Source of the DNA: Rotaria sp. Silwood1
Taxonomy: Eukaryota > Rotifera > Eurotatoria > Philodinida > Philodinidae
Direction: 5' to 3'
NCBI GenBank assembly: GCA_905250075.1
Contig: CAJNOP010000022.1
Span: forward strand, 630,612-694,611
DNA length: 64,000 bases
A program made the translations under genes and the position numbers. Within the stretch, counting starts at the first letter, position 1. Every line of letters starts with the position of its first letter. The notes below the pieces were generated by a model that was not told the DNA's origin, ran no database searches, and saw nothing but the letters and a program-made list of their open reading frames with translations. Below are positions 1 through 11,122 of the stretch, piece by piece.

Positions 1-982
1 AAAACACACATACTAAACTTACTTGAAGAAATATAAAATACACTTCGTAGAAATATAACGCTGTCAGTACAATAACAAATATTTGATATACTTGCTAGCA
101 ACTAATGGCAAGTCGAAGCTGACTATGTTGACAACGTTAGCAAGTTTTAACATGTTATCCAAATTTATAATTATTGTCGGAAACAAAGATAGTACTGTAC
201 TCGTAACATGTTTTAATCAAAACCAAGTAAGCTAATGAAAAAACGTTTAACAATAACGTATTTTTGATTTTTTTTCTATTATCTGAGATAATTAGCTCAA
301 ATCTGAATAATGATTTCAATAGCGAACTCAATTTTCTATATTTCGTGTTTTATACTAGATGAATTATAATGAGAAGTCTCACAAAAAATCGAACACGGTA
401 CTTTTCGGTTCCAAAAATAAGCTAGTTTTTATCAATGCTATTTTAAAGAGGATAAAACGAGGATGAGACAGCATTTTCTATGACCTTTCCTTAAAAGCTC
501 AGCTAAAAAAACGTCTTTTCATGATTTTTATGATACTTTTACCTTTTAAAGACAAGGTCGTAGAGAATACGGCGACTCCTAATTGTATTTTCTTTAAGAT
601 GATGTTATTAACCAATAGCTTCTAAGATCTGAAAACTATAATGTTCGGTTTTTTTCAGAAATCTTGACAATAAAATTTATCTCGTATACAATGCATTAGA
701 TAGAAAGATACTTCGATTGTTAAAGTCACGATCCGGATATGCTTTAATTTATAGAAATCTGAAGACAAGGATTTCTTCATTGTAATCAGGATTATTTGGT
801 TCCAAAAAAAGAACAAACAGTTATTTCTTTGATATATTCACATGGGTCGATCGTTTTGCATAATATAAAACTAACTCATATGACTAGAACCGAAGTTTAC
901 TTATATAAGTGAAAAACAACGATTATCTTTTAATTGATTATATGAAACATTCTATTGTATCTTAAATTACTAAAATCTTTAC
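1..982. other. no further exon seen; 3' side of TBL2 gene
   Basis: The last recognisable TBL2 exon ends at 983 with a GT donor on the minus strand, so the remaining exons should lie at lower coordinates. I see no WD-repeat coding on the minus strand of 1-980. The stretch is AT-rich, with no long open frame and no repeat that I can define. It is probably an unusually long intron running out of the window. Confidence 0.4.
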
Positions 983-1855
983 CTTTAGTATCAAATAAAA
1001 TGATTTTATTATTAACTTCTGCTGATATAATAAATTTTCCAGTACAAGCAATACCAATAGCAACAATAGGACTTTCATTTTTCTAGAAAGAAAAATATAA
1101 ATTTAAATAAATGTATTTATTTATTTTTACTTTAGGAAAATCTAAAACGGCATGAGCATTTGTTATTAAACCATCAGCACGTTTTTCAAATTTGTATACA
1201 CGAATAATATTGTCTTTTATTAAATTAATAAGAAATGCTCTAAAATAAAATGAAATAGTACAAATTTTATTTTTCATATTTTTAAATCTATTTACTTTCC
1301 GTCGGGACTAAATATAACATGACGAGCTTGATCAAATTCAATGTTTACACGAGTATGTCTAAGAAAATTAACTATATAAAGTTTCTTAAATGATATCAAA
1401 TATACTTATGTTCTTTCCCATCGAAATCTTTTGTTGGCCATAAAAGAACACTATCATCTTTAAAAAAAATGAACAAAAAATTAATTAAAAAAAAATGAAA
1501 AAATTACGAAATTACTTTCAGCAACTGATGCAAGATATTTATCATTATGACTAAAATTTAAACCAGTTACTGGATTTGAATGACCTCGTAATGATGCACA
1601 TAACCATGGATGTACAAATTTTGCTGTTCCTTTTGTATCTTGCTTTGTAGGTTTTAATGTTGTCGATTTTGTTGTTAGTTTCTTTCGATCAGTTTCAGGT
1701 TTAATGCAATTTTCAGTTTTTATTTCTTCCGTTTTCGATGATGAAGGTGATCGAAAGAATAAATAAATAATTGAAAAAATAAGCACAAATATGCCCGTTA
1801 TAGCACCACCTAATGCCAAAGAAGAAACAGAAGTTGTTGATTCATCGTTTTCCAT
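983..1855 (-). CDS. TBL2: Transducin beta-like protein 2 (TBL2), 5' part, partial
   Basis: Five exons on the minus strand join in frame: 1516-1855, 1406-1457, 1296-1358, 1131-1239 and 983-1082, with introns of about 45-60 nt and GT-AG ends. The start is the ATG at 1855. A short N-terminal stretch is followed by one membrane segment (about residues 13-34), a basic Lys/Thr-rich linker, then the first WD repeats: a conserved LRGHSNPVTGLNFSHNDKYLAS segment in its early part, then VLLWPTKDF and VIFSPDG, and later SPIVAIGIACTGKFIISA. The order of membrane anchor, linker and WD domain matches TBL2, an ER membrane protein linked to PERK signalling and mRNA handling. Only about 220 residues are visible out of a usual length near 440, because the gene continues to lower coordinates. 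The family call rests on remembered similarity. Another ER-anchored WD protein is the main alternative. Confidence 0.8.
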
Positions 1856-2993
1856 GGTCTCTTGATTTCTTTCAACACGTATAACAGCTGTTTTACACTG
1901 TGATTATGTGCCTTGTTCTTTTTCTAATAGTTATAGAGATTGTTAGATGTCGCTTAAAAAGAAAGACAGAAAACGATTGGTACAGTCTTCAAATAAGATA
2001 ATATATCATGAAAAAAAAATGAACTCATAGTAACTAATATGATATATTAAATTTGTAGTCGATTCAAAAAACAGATTAACAAAAATTTCTATGACTTGTA
2101 CATTTAACCTATCAGAATATTCCACGAGTATTACCTTCCTTTATGCATTCTAATCGTTGATGAAATGACACACGCATAGATTTCAATACAAACTATGTAT
2201 TTTAATTGAAATTAAATCGATTATAAAATGAAAAATTCTCAATTAGAAAAATGTTCAACACAATTGATTAATTGTTGTTTAAACAAACAAATAATTTGTC
2301 GATAGAATTCATTCGATTCCATTCATTATTTCGACAAAATTCCTCGTAGTTTATTTTCGGAATGAAATATAGATAAAATACTAAATCAAAAATTGCGTTT
2401 TACTTTGAAAATAACGAAGACAAACGATTGTTCGAGATAAAACGAATTTTTAGCTGAAGGAAAAACAGTTATCAATCATTGTGAAAAGAAATGAATCTTC
2501 TCTTCCAATTAGGATAATTCGTTTATGTATTCATATTTAGAGATATTGGAGATAGAAGAATCATGGTAATATCGCAGAAAAATCTTACTAAAACGTTAGA
2601 ATATCAGTATGATGGAAAGACATGTAAAAGTTTTTATATTCTTTTTATTTTAATTATCTTTAATGCCTACTATGCCTTTTAAATTTTCGATCAGATATAA
2701 TAAGGTTGGAATGAATATCTTTAGAATGTTATACTTTCGTCTTTGAATGGAAATAGAAGTCTTCGAATGATAATCTATAGTCTTGTGCCCTTCACAATTA
2801 TTTTAAAACTGTACGACAAGATGTCTTTAAATAAGCTCAATATGACTATTTGGTTTCCACCTATTGTGCTTCTCACCATTCTTTCATACTTATCAATAGA
2901 GGTCGCCGAGACAATTTCAAAGGAGCCATTGGTACAATGGAACGATAAAATGTGTTTGTTTGCTGATTTCTATTGAACAAAATTCATTTAATA
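1856..2993. other. divergent intergenic region TBL2/CEP44
   Basis: About 1.1 kb of AT-rich sequence separates the start codons of two divergently transcribed genes, so it must hold both promoters. I see no clear TATA box or repeat. The 77-codon open frame at 2743-2976 ends just before the CEP44 start, has no recognisable product, and I do not regard it as a gene. Confidence 0.4.
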
Positions 2994-4726
2994 ATGTTGT
3001 CTACAGGTGATGTGCAAAATTATCTACGTAAATTACAAACAGAATTACGTTTTATTAAATTTCGTGATGTTGATTATAAATCGTTAGTTATATTTTGTAT
3101 AGGAATTTTATTTCTTTTTAATATGATTTTCGTTTGATAGACTTCAAACAGGCAATCCATGTGAATTATTAAAAATTTATCATTATGTTTTTCTTGATTT
3201 TAATCCATTATTTGCTAAAACTTTACTTGATAGGTGCAACTGTGATTTTTATGGTAAAACTGACAGTCATTTTATCGATACTATGTATAAAGTAAATAAT
3301 AAATATTTGTGCAGGATTGATAAAATATGTTATTTTCAAAAAAAAAACAAATTTTTAGGCATTACGTGATCATTTCAGTTATAAACCACCCGTAACAAAA
3401 GAACAATTTTTTATAACAGGTTTTGCTGAAAGAAAATTACAAATGGCATGTGATGTTATTACACTTATAAGACAAGAATGTAAAGAAATCAATATGATTC
3501 AGCAGCAACAACAACAGAAAAGACCAGGAACTAGTTCAGCCCGTGTATGTTACCGAAAAATTCTTAGTTCTATAAAAGCAAAAATGTTCTCGAATGATCT
3601 GATTTTATTATGTGTATTTTCTTTTTAGTTGGCCAACGGTGATAGAGAAAAGAAACGAATATCATCAAATACTCGTAAGTAGATAAATCAAACTATATTA
3701 ACAGTTGAAGATTCATAATAATCTTTAGAACAAACATCTGTACCAAATAGTTTTCATCCATTACATGATATGGGTTTGGAATTAACAAATAAAAAAGATC
3801 ATGATATAGACGAATTAGCATCAATTCAAAAACATCATGAAAATCATCATTTAACTATGCCAAAACAACAACATATTGAAAAATGGTTAGATGGATCAGA
3901 ATTTGAATCATCATGTAACATTATTTACTTTTCTTTTCGGTTTGAAATTTTGATGAAAGAAAAAAATATTTTAGCCCATCATCAAAATCAAACCCATTTT
4001 AATGAACCAATAACAGCAATGACAATAAATCGTTTAGAAGAACAAATTCAAATGTTGAAAGTTAAAGTTGAAGATATTAATGCACGACTTGAAAATGTAA
4101 CTTCAATTTTACAAGAAACTCATCCAGGAAATGTAAATTATATTCAATAAGATTTTCAAAAAAGTATCTAGAGTATTTTTTGCAGAATTTCTTATCGTCA
4201 TCGGATGTTTCGAATTTTAATGCACGTCTCGTTATTGTTGAAAATGAATTATCTATGTTACGACGAAAAACACCTCAAGTATGTTTTAAATTAATCAGTA
4301 TGTTTTACTATTAATTCTTTATATAGAATAATGAAAATCGTGTTAATATCATCGAATCAAAACAAAAACAACCATTTGTGGCACAAGGTATCCTTGTTGG
4401 TAAATTATATTTTATTTTTTTTATTATTATTCTTCATACAATTCATTTATTTATTAAGATTCTGATGAAGATGAAAATATGGTTAAAAGTTATGCTGTAT
4501 GTTTAATGATCGGATTAGTTTAGCAAAATATTTTTTTTTCGATGGTTTTATCTTGTTTTAAGGTAGAAGAACCAATCGAAGATTTTAATGTTGTCGGTCG
4601 AGCTCGATCATTACTTGAAAAGTGAGTTTATATTTTCTAAAAAAGAAAATCATTTATCTCGTATGATCGTTTAGCGCTGAACAATGTAGTCGTGATTTAT
4701 TAAAAACAATACAAACAAAATCATAA
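2994..4726 (+). CDS. CEP44: Centrosomal protein of 44 kDa (CEP44)
   Basis: Eleven exons join in frame: 2994-3082, 3141-3291, 3359-3544, 3629-3674, 3729-3914, 3975-4132, 4186-4278, 4327-4387, 4459-4496, 4563-4621 and 4675-4726. The product is about 370 residues, close to human CEP44. The N-terminal domain is well conserved: a Leu-rich helix start, FIDTMYKALRDHFSYKPPVT near residue 75, then KEQFFITGFAERKLQMACDV, which parallels the KKQFIQCGFAEWKIQ block of the human protein. A Gln-rich run (QQQQQQ) follows. Near residues 235-280 is a coiled coil (NRLEEQIQMLKVKVEDINAR), and the C-terminus is acidic then helical. CEP44 binds the proximal centriole lumen and microtubules and is needed for centriole-to-centrosome conversion. 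All introns are 44-84 nt. The gene looks intact, with every splice phase consistent. Confidence 0.9.
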
Positions 4727-5290
4727 AATTTTTCATATTTTATCATTTGTGTGTGTTCGTGCATATGTTGGCCTTATTATGCACTTGTATCAGATATTCC
4801 ATTAATTTTAAACAAATTAACATTACTCATTTAAATTAGAACTAATTTTCATGTGAAATTTTTATTGTGTATGATCTAATAAGTGACTAAGGTTTTCTCA
4901 CTGTGACAATAGATTAGCTAAGTAAAACGATTGAACTTGTATGTTAAATGATCCTAATACTTCAATTGAATCAGCTAATGAATAGAAATAGTTTCATAAT
5001 CTTATCGGACTATTCATGATATGAATGATTTAATAGAAAGTTAGTATAGTTCTGATTACTTAAATAACTCGTATTTGTTTCATATTGAACAGAAAAAAGA
5101 ACGATAATCATCATACGGACTATTTAAGCAATGAAATAAGTAATGAAACATAATTTGCAAAAGTGAAAATTAACATACCATTCATATCAAATGATCATTT
5201 GAAGTTTATAATCATAGGAAGAAATATGTGTCGTATAAATTCAATAAAACTCAAAGAAAATAAGTAAAATTCATAGTACAAGTACCATAG
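4727..5290. other. intergenic, nothing recognised
   Basis: AT-rich 3' flank of CEP44. I see no gene, repeat or RNA. Confidence 0.4.
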
Positions 5291-5400
5291 GGGTTGAGTG
5301 TGAGTATGGATGTTGGTGTGAATGTGAGTGTCATATGGGCGGGTGTGGATTTGGGGTGCGGATTTTCTCTTCATTCACATACCAGGCCCCACACGAGTGA
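5291..5400. repeat. GT-rich / CA-rich hairpin block (telomere-like)
   Basis: A G/T-rich arm (5291-5362) made of variants of GAGTG, GTGTGAGT, GGGCGGGTGTGG and GGGGTGCGG is followed by a pyrimidine spacer (TTTTCTCTTC) and then a C/A-rich arm with CACATACCAGGCCCCACAC (5376-5395). The same arm-spacer-arm layout recurs at six or more other places in the window (13533, 25968, 26488, 26870, 28494, 47820). A poly-C/CCT tract (5430-5445) lies just downstream. Confidence 0.6.
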
Positions 5401-5799
5401 GGTTGTAAGGAAGTTTATTCCTACCCTTCCCCCCCCCCCCCCTCCAATAATCAACAGTTTTCAGTTTTCTCCAGTCACAAAAGCAGATTTCGCTCTAAAA
5501 TTTATGATTTTTTTGTAAGATGTTCCTGAAAATACTCCTTTACACCCCCTCCCGTAATATTTGGTCATTCGCGTGAGCACTGCACACAACACACCCACAA
5601 TATGAATTAATTTTATCCTTATATATCACACCTAAACAAATTCCGTGGAAATTTTATCATTAGCATATTAGATGAAGAAAGATGAAATAGTACAGAAAGA
5701 GAGAGCATTGTGTTTCTATTACTCCATACAGAAAGAAAGGTCTCTCAAATTTGCTATACGATATTGAAGAGTCACTCATGATTTCTGGACTGCTCTAAA

Positions 5800-7070
5800 T
5801 ATGCAAAACCATGGTTTCGGCTTTACGATTCGTTTTATTATGACAGAAACCCGCAGGAAAATACAGTTTTTTTCTGCCGCAAAACCTGGGAAAGTAGAAA
5901 CAGAAATTCAGTGCCTGAATTCGACGTCCGTGTTTCTTCAGTTCTGTCTGAAAACCACGGTAACCAGACAAAGCTGGCCATTGGATTTTTGCTTTCAAGT
6001 CTCTATTAATTCCCTGAGTTTTCCGACAGGAAACGACTCGTATTTTTTAACCTGAGTATATGCGTATCACATATAACAAAAAGTAATAAACCTATACATA
6101 GCACGAGAAGATAAAAAGGAAAATACCACTATGATATGTCCTATAACTTAAAAGGAATAAACCAACATGTAAGATATTTATATGTATTGCACAAATCATT
6201 AACGGTTACAGCGATATTGAATGCTACGGTAAGTAACGATTTTTCAAAACACGGTCTTTTTGGTTGTAACCGCGGTACCTGATGCTGCGGTTTTGGAAAA
6301 CTCGAATACCGTGCCAAAGCAAACTGTAGTCACTGGTTATCGCCATCAGCTATTTCTTACACAAAGATTCTCATATAATCGTAATTTGTCACAGCGCGTT
6401 ATTGCCTTGAGACACGGCGATTTAAATGTCGATATATATGCTATGTCCATTATGATCTGTATGCATTTCTTAGTACATATTGAAACATGAGGAAATGTGT
6501 ACAGACAACGAAGATGTCGTGCCCAATTATTTCAATCATCATCTAGAAAGATTATCGCAGTAAGTCTGTCACTACGAAAAGAATTTTGGGTAATAGAACT
6601 TGTAAAAGGTCTCTTCACCATCCTCGAAGCTCAATTCACCTGGTTTTTGCTCAAAAGTTCAGGTAGACTTGATTATCCTGAGTTAGTTGTGCAGATCCAT
6701 AACAGACTGATGAAAAAATCGCGGTGACCCGCGGTAAAAAGAAATCTCAAATTTTGCCGGTAAAATGTAATCACGGGAATCAGACAGTCTATTCAATTTT
6801 TAGAAAATACCATGCACCACGTCTTGAAATTACCACGGTTGATATTGTTACTTAGAAATTATGAGAGTCAGGCCGTTTATCCGATTTTTAGTAAACGTCA
6901 CTTATCGCATCTTGAAAAGCAGAATAAACAGTCTGACTTGGATATTTTGCAAAAACCGCGCTTTGATATACTGCGGTTCAGCGCGATTCTTGCGAAAACT
7001 TTACCCGGTGAGAAATCAGCAAAGATAATTTTCTCAATTCTTATAAACATGATAGATTAAAATAATACTG
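5800..7070. repeat. GC-richer degenerate island with recurring CGCGGT motifs
   Basis: This stretch is visibly less AT-rich than its neighbours and repeatedly carries CGCGGT, CCGCGG or ACCACGGT (for example near 6271, 6285, 6720, 6731, 6833, 6956 and 6976). Several 75-85 codon open frames occur on both strands and none resembles a protein I know. Opposed frames open over the same bases (5795-6055) point to compositional bias, not genes. The best reading is an old, decayed repeat or transposon. I cannot define its ends. Confidence 0.35.
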
Positions 7071-7737
7071 TAATAATGACTATAATCATAAAGCTAACGG
7101 GTGACCCATGATGAATGGCCACGTTTTGCAATTTATTTTTTCATCATCTAATGCATTTAATTTAAAAGAAAAGCATACTATAAGATGCACCGTGAAAAGC
7201 TCCACAATTTGCATAGTAAAGCTTATTTTAACTGTGTACTTTTTATTTTCAAAAAATGTGTCACCACTTTTCTCACAGCATCGAAAATTCGTTGCACAGA
7301 ATTCAGCTTCTTTTGAAAACAAAACGTACCTAATAAAAACAAGTAACGCTCGTCGGCAGGACTCGCTTAACCCTCGACTGAATTCAATCTTGTTATCATC
7401 TATTATCGTTTTCTCAGTTCCGCTGTAACAATTATTGTGCAACACGTGCACAGACGAAAATCTGTCTATAGTATTGTCAGTGAAGACCATTTTATTAAAT
7501 ATTCGGGTCTTTCTATTTTCCGTTCTGAACTTCTAAGATTTACTTAAGCAAACAGCTCGCAGTCGATTGTCACGATTGAATTAAACCCATCTCTCAATCC
7601 CCTCGGATCATAGTCCGACGATGTTTCTGTTTCCTCTCAAATTTTCACTTTTGTCCAGAACTATTTGTATTTCCGAATCCTACTTACAAGAGCTAGATGT
7701 CGAAAACAACTGATCATGGATATTTTGATCTATGTGT

Positions 7738-7800
7738 TTTTGATCCTGACACATACAAACTTATTTTATTTCATATGACCCTCTCTTCAATCGAGGGAAT
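7738..7800. repeat. dispersed repeat, copy 1, with CCCTC/GAGGG hairpin
   Basis: The segment ending TATGACCCTCTCTTC followed by AATCGAGGGAAT is matched by a second copy at 8887-8962 in the same orientation. Each contains a small hairpin (CCCTC, about 9-nt loop, GAGGG). A weaker third hairpin copy is at 7866-7889. The two main copies lie on either side of the 133-bp tandem array. Confidence 0.5.
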
Positions 7801-8342
7801 AGGACAGATCAATGGATGGAATCTAAGACTCTGGAACTAGCCAGGCTATTGTGTTTTTACCACATTACACTCCTTTCAGTAGAGGGATTAGCGGCCGAAA
7901 AGTCCCTTTACTTGTTTCGATACGTATCATAGTAATTATCTTTGCAATTACATAAGAAATCCTCAACCCTATTTAAAGCAAATTCTTATACGGGCTTTCA
8001 TTATAGATTAGAAAATTGTTTTCTGTTTAGTTCTCGGCTCCATTTTCTAGGAAATGCGAAGCTCTAGTCATATGTCTCGTTTCTTCAATTGCTGTATTCG
8101 CTATAAGAGAATGAGGGAACGATGTTTCTTTCATAGTTTCAGAAAATACAGCTTCCATTCGCATGACATTTAGACAAACACTGGGACTTCAGCATTTCAA
8201 GATACTTCACCTCTTCGATCCCGTCCTTTTTGCCTACCCCATAAAGCTGAAGAAAATTTCGACTTCTCTCACTTACGTCCTCCTTCACATCATCAACTGT
8301 ACGTGAATTTTAAATTATTTCGATCAGCACGAACAAACTCGC

Positions 8343-8872
8343 TTCTAATTGGCCCCCTCCCGACCAATGAAAGCTCAGCCAAAAAAAGCGACTTTGTATT
8401 CGTATTCCGGGCTCTCGACAACCTACGGCAACGTTCGATCAGAAGCTCCAAAAACCTAAAATAAGAAAGCCCGTTTCTGATTGGTTCGTTTCCGACCAAT
8501 GAAAGCTCGTCCAAAAAACGTGACTTCGGATTCGAATGCCGGACCATCGATAACTTATAGCAAAGTTCGATCCAAACGACCAAAAGTCTTAAAATAAGAA
8601 AGTTCGTTTCTGATTGGCCGGTACCTGACCAACGAAACCTCGGTCAAAAAAATGAGCTTCGGATTCGGATTCGCAGCCCTCGATAGCCTACAGCAAAGTT
8701 TGATTAAAACGGCCAAAAGTCTTAAAATAAGAAAGTTCGTTTCTGATCGGTCGGAAACCGACCAATGAAACCTTGATCAAAGAAATGCGCTTCGGATTCG
8801 GATTCGGATTCAGGACCCTCGATAATCTATAGCAAAGTTTCGTCAAAACAGCAAAAAGTCTTCAAATAAGCT
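8343..8872. repeat. 133-bp tandem repeat, four copies
   Basis: The anchor TTCTGATTGG or a close variant recurs at 8343, 8475, 8608 and 8741, giving periods of 132, 133 and 133 bp. Each unit contains a palindrome around ATCGGTCGGAAACCGACCAAT (best in copy 4, 8745-8767), an A-run, a GGATTC motif, CCTCGATA, AGCAAAGTT and AAGTCTTAAAATAAGAAAGT. The GGATTC element itself grows along the array: about one copy in unit 2, two in unit 3, three in unit 4. The units differ by many substitutions, so the array is old. The open frame at 8293-8583 simply reads through it. Confidence 0.9.
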
Positions 8873-8886
8873 GTCCTCTCTTATAT

Positions 8887-8962
8887 GTTTTTTTGACCTC
8901 AAGCAAACACACAAAGAAACAAACGCATTTTATTCCGTATGACCCTCCTTTCAGTCGAGGGA
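8887..8962. repeat. dispersed repeat, copy 2, with CCCTC/GAGGG hairpin
   Basis: Matches the copy at 7738-7800: a shared TTTTATTCCGTATGACCCTC-type run, then TTTCAGTCGAGGGAAT, in direct orientation about 1.15 kb further on and just past the 133-bp tandem array. It may be a terminal or subterminal part of one element that contains the array. Confidence 0.45.
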
Positions 8963-9768
8963 ATTAACTTCACTATCTAGATCACAGAGCTTTTCACGCT
9001 GCATCTTATGGTATTTATATTTTGTTTCTTAATATAACGTATCAAATAATCAGAAAACAAAATGCAAAACGTGATCACTTATTCTGGCACATCCATTAAT
9101 TGTTTCAAAAAAACTTCTATGAATTTTAAATTGCTTGTATCTCTGTGACTATAAGAGATAGAAAGCTGAAACTCTCTAGTGTACAGTAGATCTACGTATC
9201 TAGTATATATGTTGCAAATATCAGTCCATTCTAACGAAAAACACGTAAGAAAAGCGAATTACTTAAAAGGGATCAGAACTTATTAGACATCCTGTATGGC
9301 CCTATTTCAGAAAGCTGTCTTTATGTGTGACCCACCTGAATGCATACTGCATCAATTGGGTCTTATGACCATACGAATGTTTTTTTTCGTATAATGAACT
9401 TTTTTCAGATTACACTACAAAAGAGTACTGAAGAGACCCTACAATATTTTTTCAATAAAGAGAAGCATTTTTAAGTAGACTTGCTTTCTATTAGTTGTTT
9501 CTCAAGATTATTTTTAGCCCGGAATCGATAAGTCACTGTGATGACAACAGCACAATATCATCTATACTGAACGTAGATATTATAATGGGCATAAATACTA
9601 AAAAGTATCAATAAACTGTAGAAATTACTTTAAAAAAAATCAATTATTAGAGGGACGTCTTCTATAATATCTGCTGTTTCATATATTCAAGCAGGTCTTT
9701 AAATGCGTCGAAGTCTTTACACAATGAGTATTTTCTAAGATTTACTTAAAAAAAGCGCTTGATTACTA

Positions 9769-9865
9769 TTGATAGTGGATGATTGACGATGATTACCTTT
9801 GATTGCCCATAATTGTCGATGATTGCCGTTGATCGCTTGTAATTGTCAATGAATGTGCTTGATTG
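9769..9865. repeat. 30-bp tandem repeat, about 3.2 copies
   Basis: Units start with TTGAT at 9769, 9799, 9829 and (partial) 9859. Each has the layout TTGATNG..., a central AATTG or GATTG, and GATGATTRCC or an equivalent at the end. Identity between units is moderate. No coding is apparent. Confidence 0.6.
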
Positions 9866-10397
9866 TATCGATTGCAGTGAGCTTTTCCTCTTTCTCACAT
9901 AAAAGTGCACGAGACGCACTTGCCATTTTCTGAATCATGTGTTTTAAAGAAAGACAATAGAGTACGTGAAAACACAGCCAATAAAGAAGTAAGTTTCCAT
10001 TATTCGTTAAATCTCGCATTATATTTCATTCGTACCGACACTAAGGGCACTTCATCTTCACTGCAACCTAACCAGAGATATCGATGCAAAATCTCAGATC
10101 GAAAAACTCCAAAATCAGCTGCTTTATTTATGTTGGTACTACATCAGTCACTTAAATCCTACGTGAACGTACATGTGAAGGTGCATCTTTTCTTCAAGCA
10201 TACGCACACTCCACAGTGGCATTTACATCCCTATAAAATATGAAACTGTTTTTGCATTAACGATGGTATCACCAGAAAAACACTCTGGGAATGATTAATA
10301 AAAATGCTCAACTGGCCATCAAAGTTTCTGAGAAGCTAATTGTTGATGATGATATAATGAAATAATTGGCTAGAAACGCTATATATAACAAGTTCAA

Positions 10398-10655
10398 TTA
10401 ACCCTTGGAGTACCGTGCGAAAAAACTTCCGTAGAATACCATGCAAGGACATTTTTGTCCATAATTATAAATCGTCAAAATTAAACATTGTTCGAATTTA
10501 TTATTTATATGTTAGTTAATCTGACATATCAGAATTCTGAATACACACTTCACTCTCAGAAGTCGATATCAATTAATTGACCTTTTAGCCAAAAAAAATG
10601 ATAATGTTTTGCTCATATGGAGAAAAATGTCCATGCATGGTACTCCAAGTCTTAA
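10398..10655. mobile_element. piggyBac-type MITE with TTAA target duplications
   Basis: TTAA at 10398-10401 and TTAA at 10652-10655 flank a 250-bp segment with inverted ends. The left end reads CCCTTGGAGTACCGTGC, with an inner part ATACCATGCAAGGACATTTT. The right end, read on the other strand, gives GACTTGGAGTACCATGC followed by ATGGACATTTTTCTCC. TTAA target duplications with a C/G-rich subterminal repeat are the mark of the piggyBac superfamily. There is no transposase, so this is a non-autonomous copy. The 71-codon open frame at 10598-10813 only overlaps its right end. Confidence 0.7.
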
Positions 10656-11122
10656 GAAGCAATAAAAGACAATATTTGAAGTATAGAGACATGGCACCCT
10701 CTCATGATATATTCCCGCATCATATATATATTCTTTGTCGTCATTCATTTTCAGTGGTAGTCCTCAACAACATCATGCAGCTCATTCTGCTACATTACGA
10801 AAACACTGCCTGAAGTAAAGCAATCATATGTCAACAAATGAATATCTTTGAATGCAAAAAACAGACGTGATTTTTGCTACGAAAAACAAATTATTTCAAT
10901 CTTATTTTTACCAATGGTCTTGATTCATCGCTTCAGCAAACATGAATCAATGTAAATACTACTTCAAAGGAACAAGTCGAAATACAAAAGAATAACAAGT
11001 TTATACGTATTTTTCAATCGACTGACGCGAGCAAACAAGAAACTGCTTTCACATTTGAAGTATTTAACAAGAATTGACAGCACGAAAAACACAACATATA
11101 ACGATCACAGTTCTACTATCGC

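Noticed and set aside
2743..2976. 77-codon hydrophobic frame just upstream of CEP44
   Set aside because: No family, no upstream or downstream exon, and it sits where the CEP44 promoter and 5' UTR should be.
5795..6055. Opposed 67- and 84-codon frames
   Set aside because: Both strands are open over the same GC-richer bases, and there are no splice signals or protein features.
7086..7490. Overlapping 134- and 106-codon frames on opposite strands
   Set aside because: Mutual overlap, unusual residue composition and no recognisable domain; likely chance.
8293..8583. 96-codon minus-strand frame
   Set aside because: It simply translates the first two units of the 133-bp tandem repeat.
9905..10243. 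112-codon plus-strand frame
   Set aside because: No domain, no splice partner, His/Lys-rich composition. It precedes the piggyBac-like MITE and is probably element or chance sequence.
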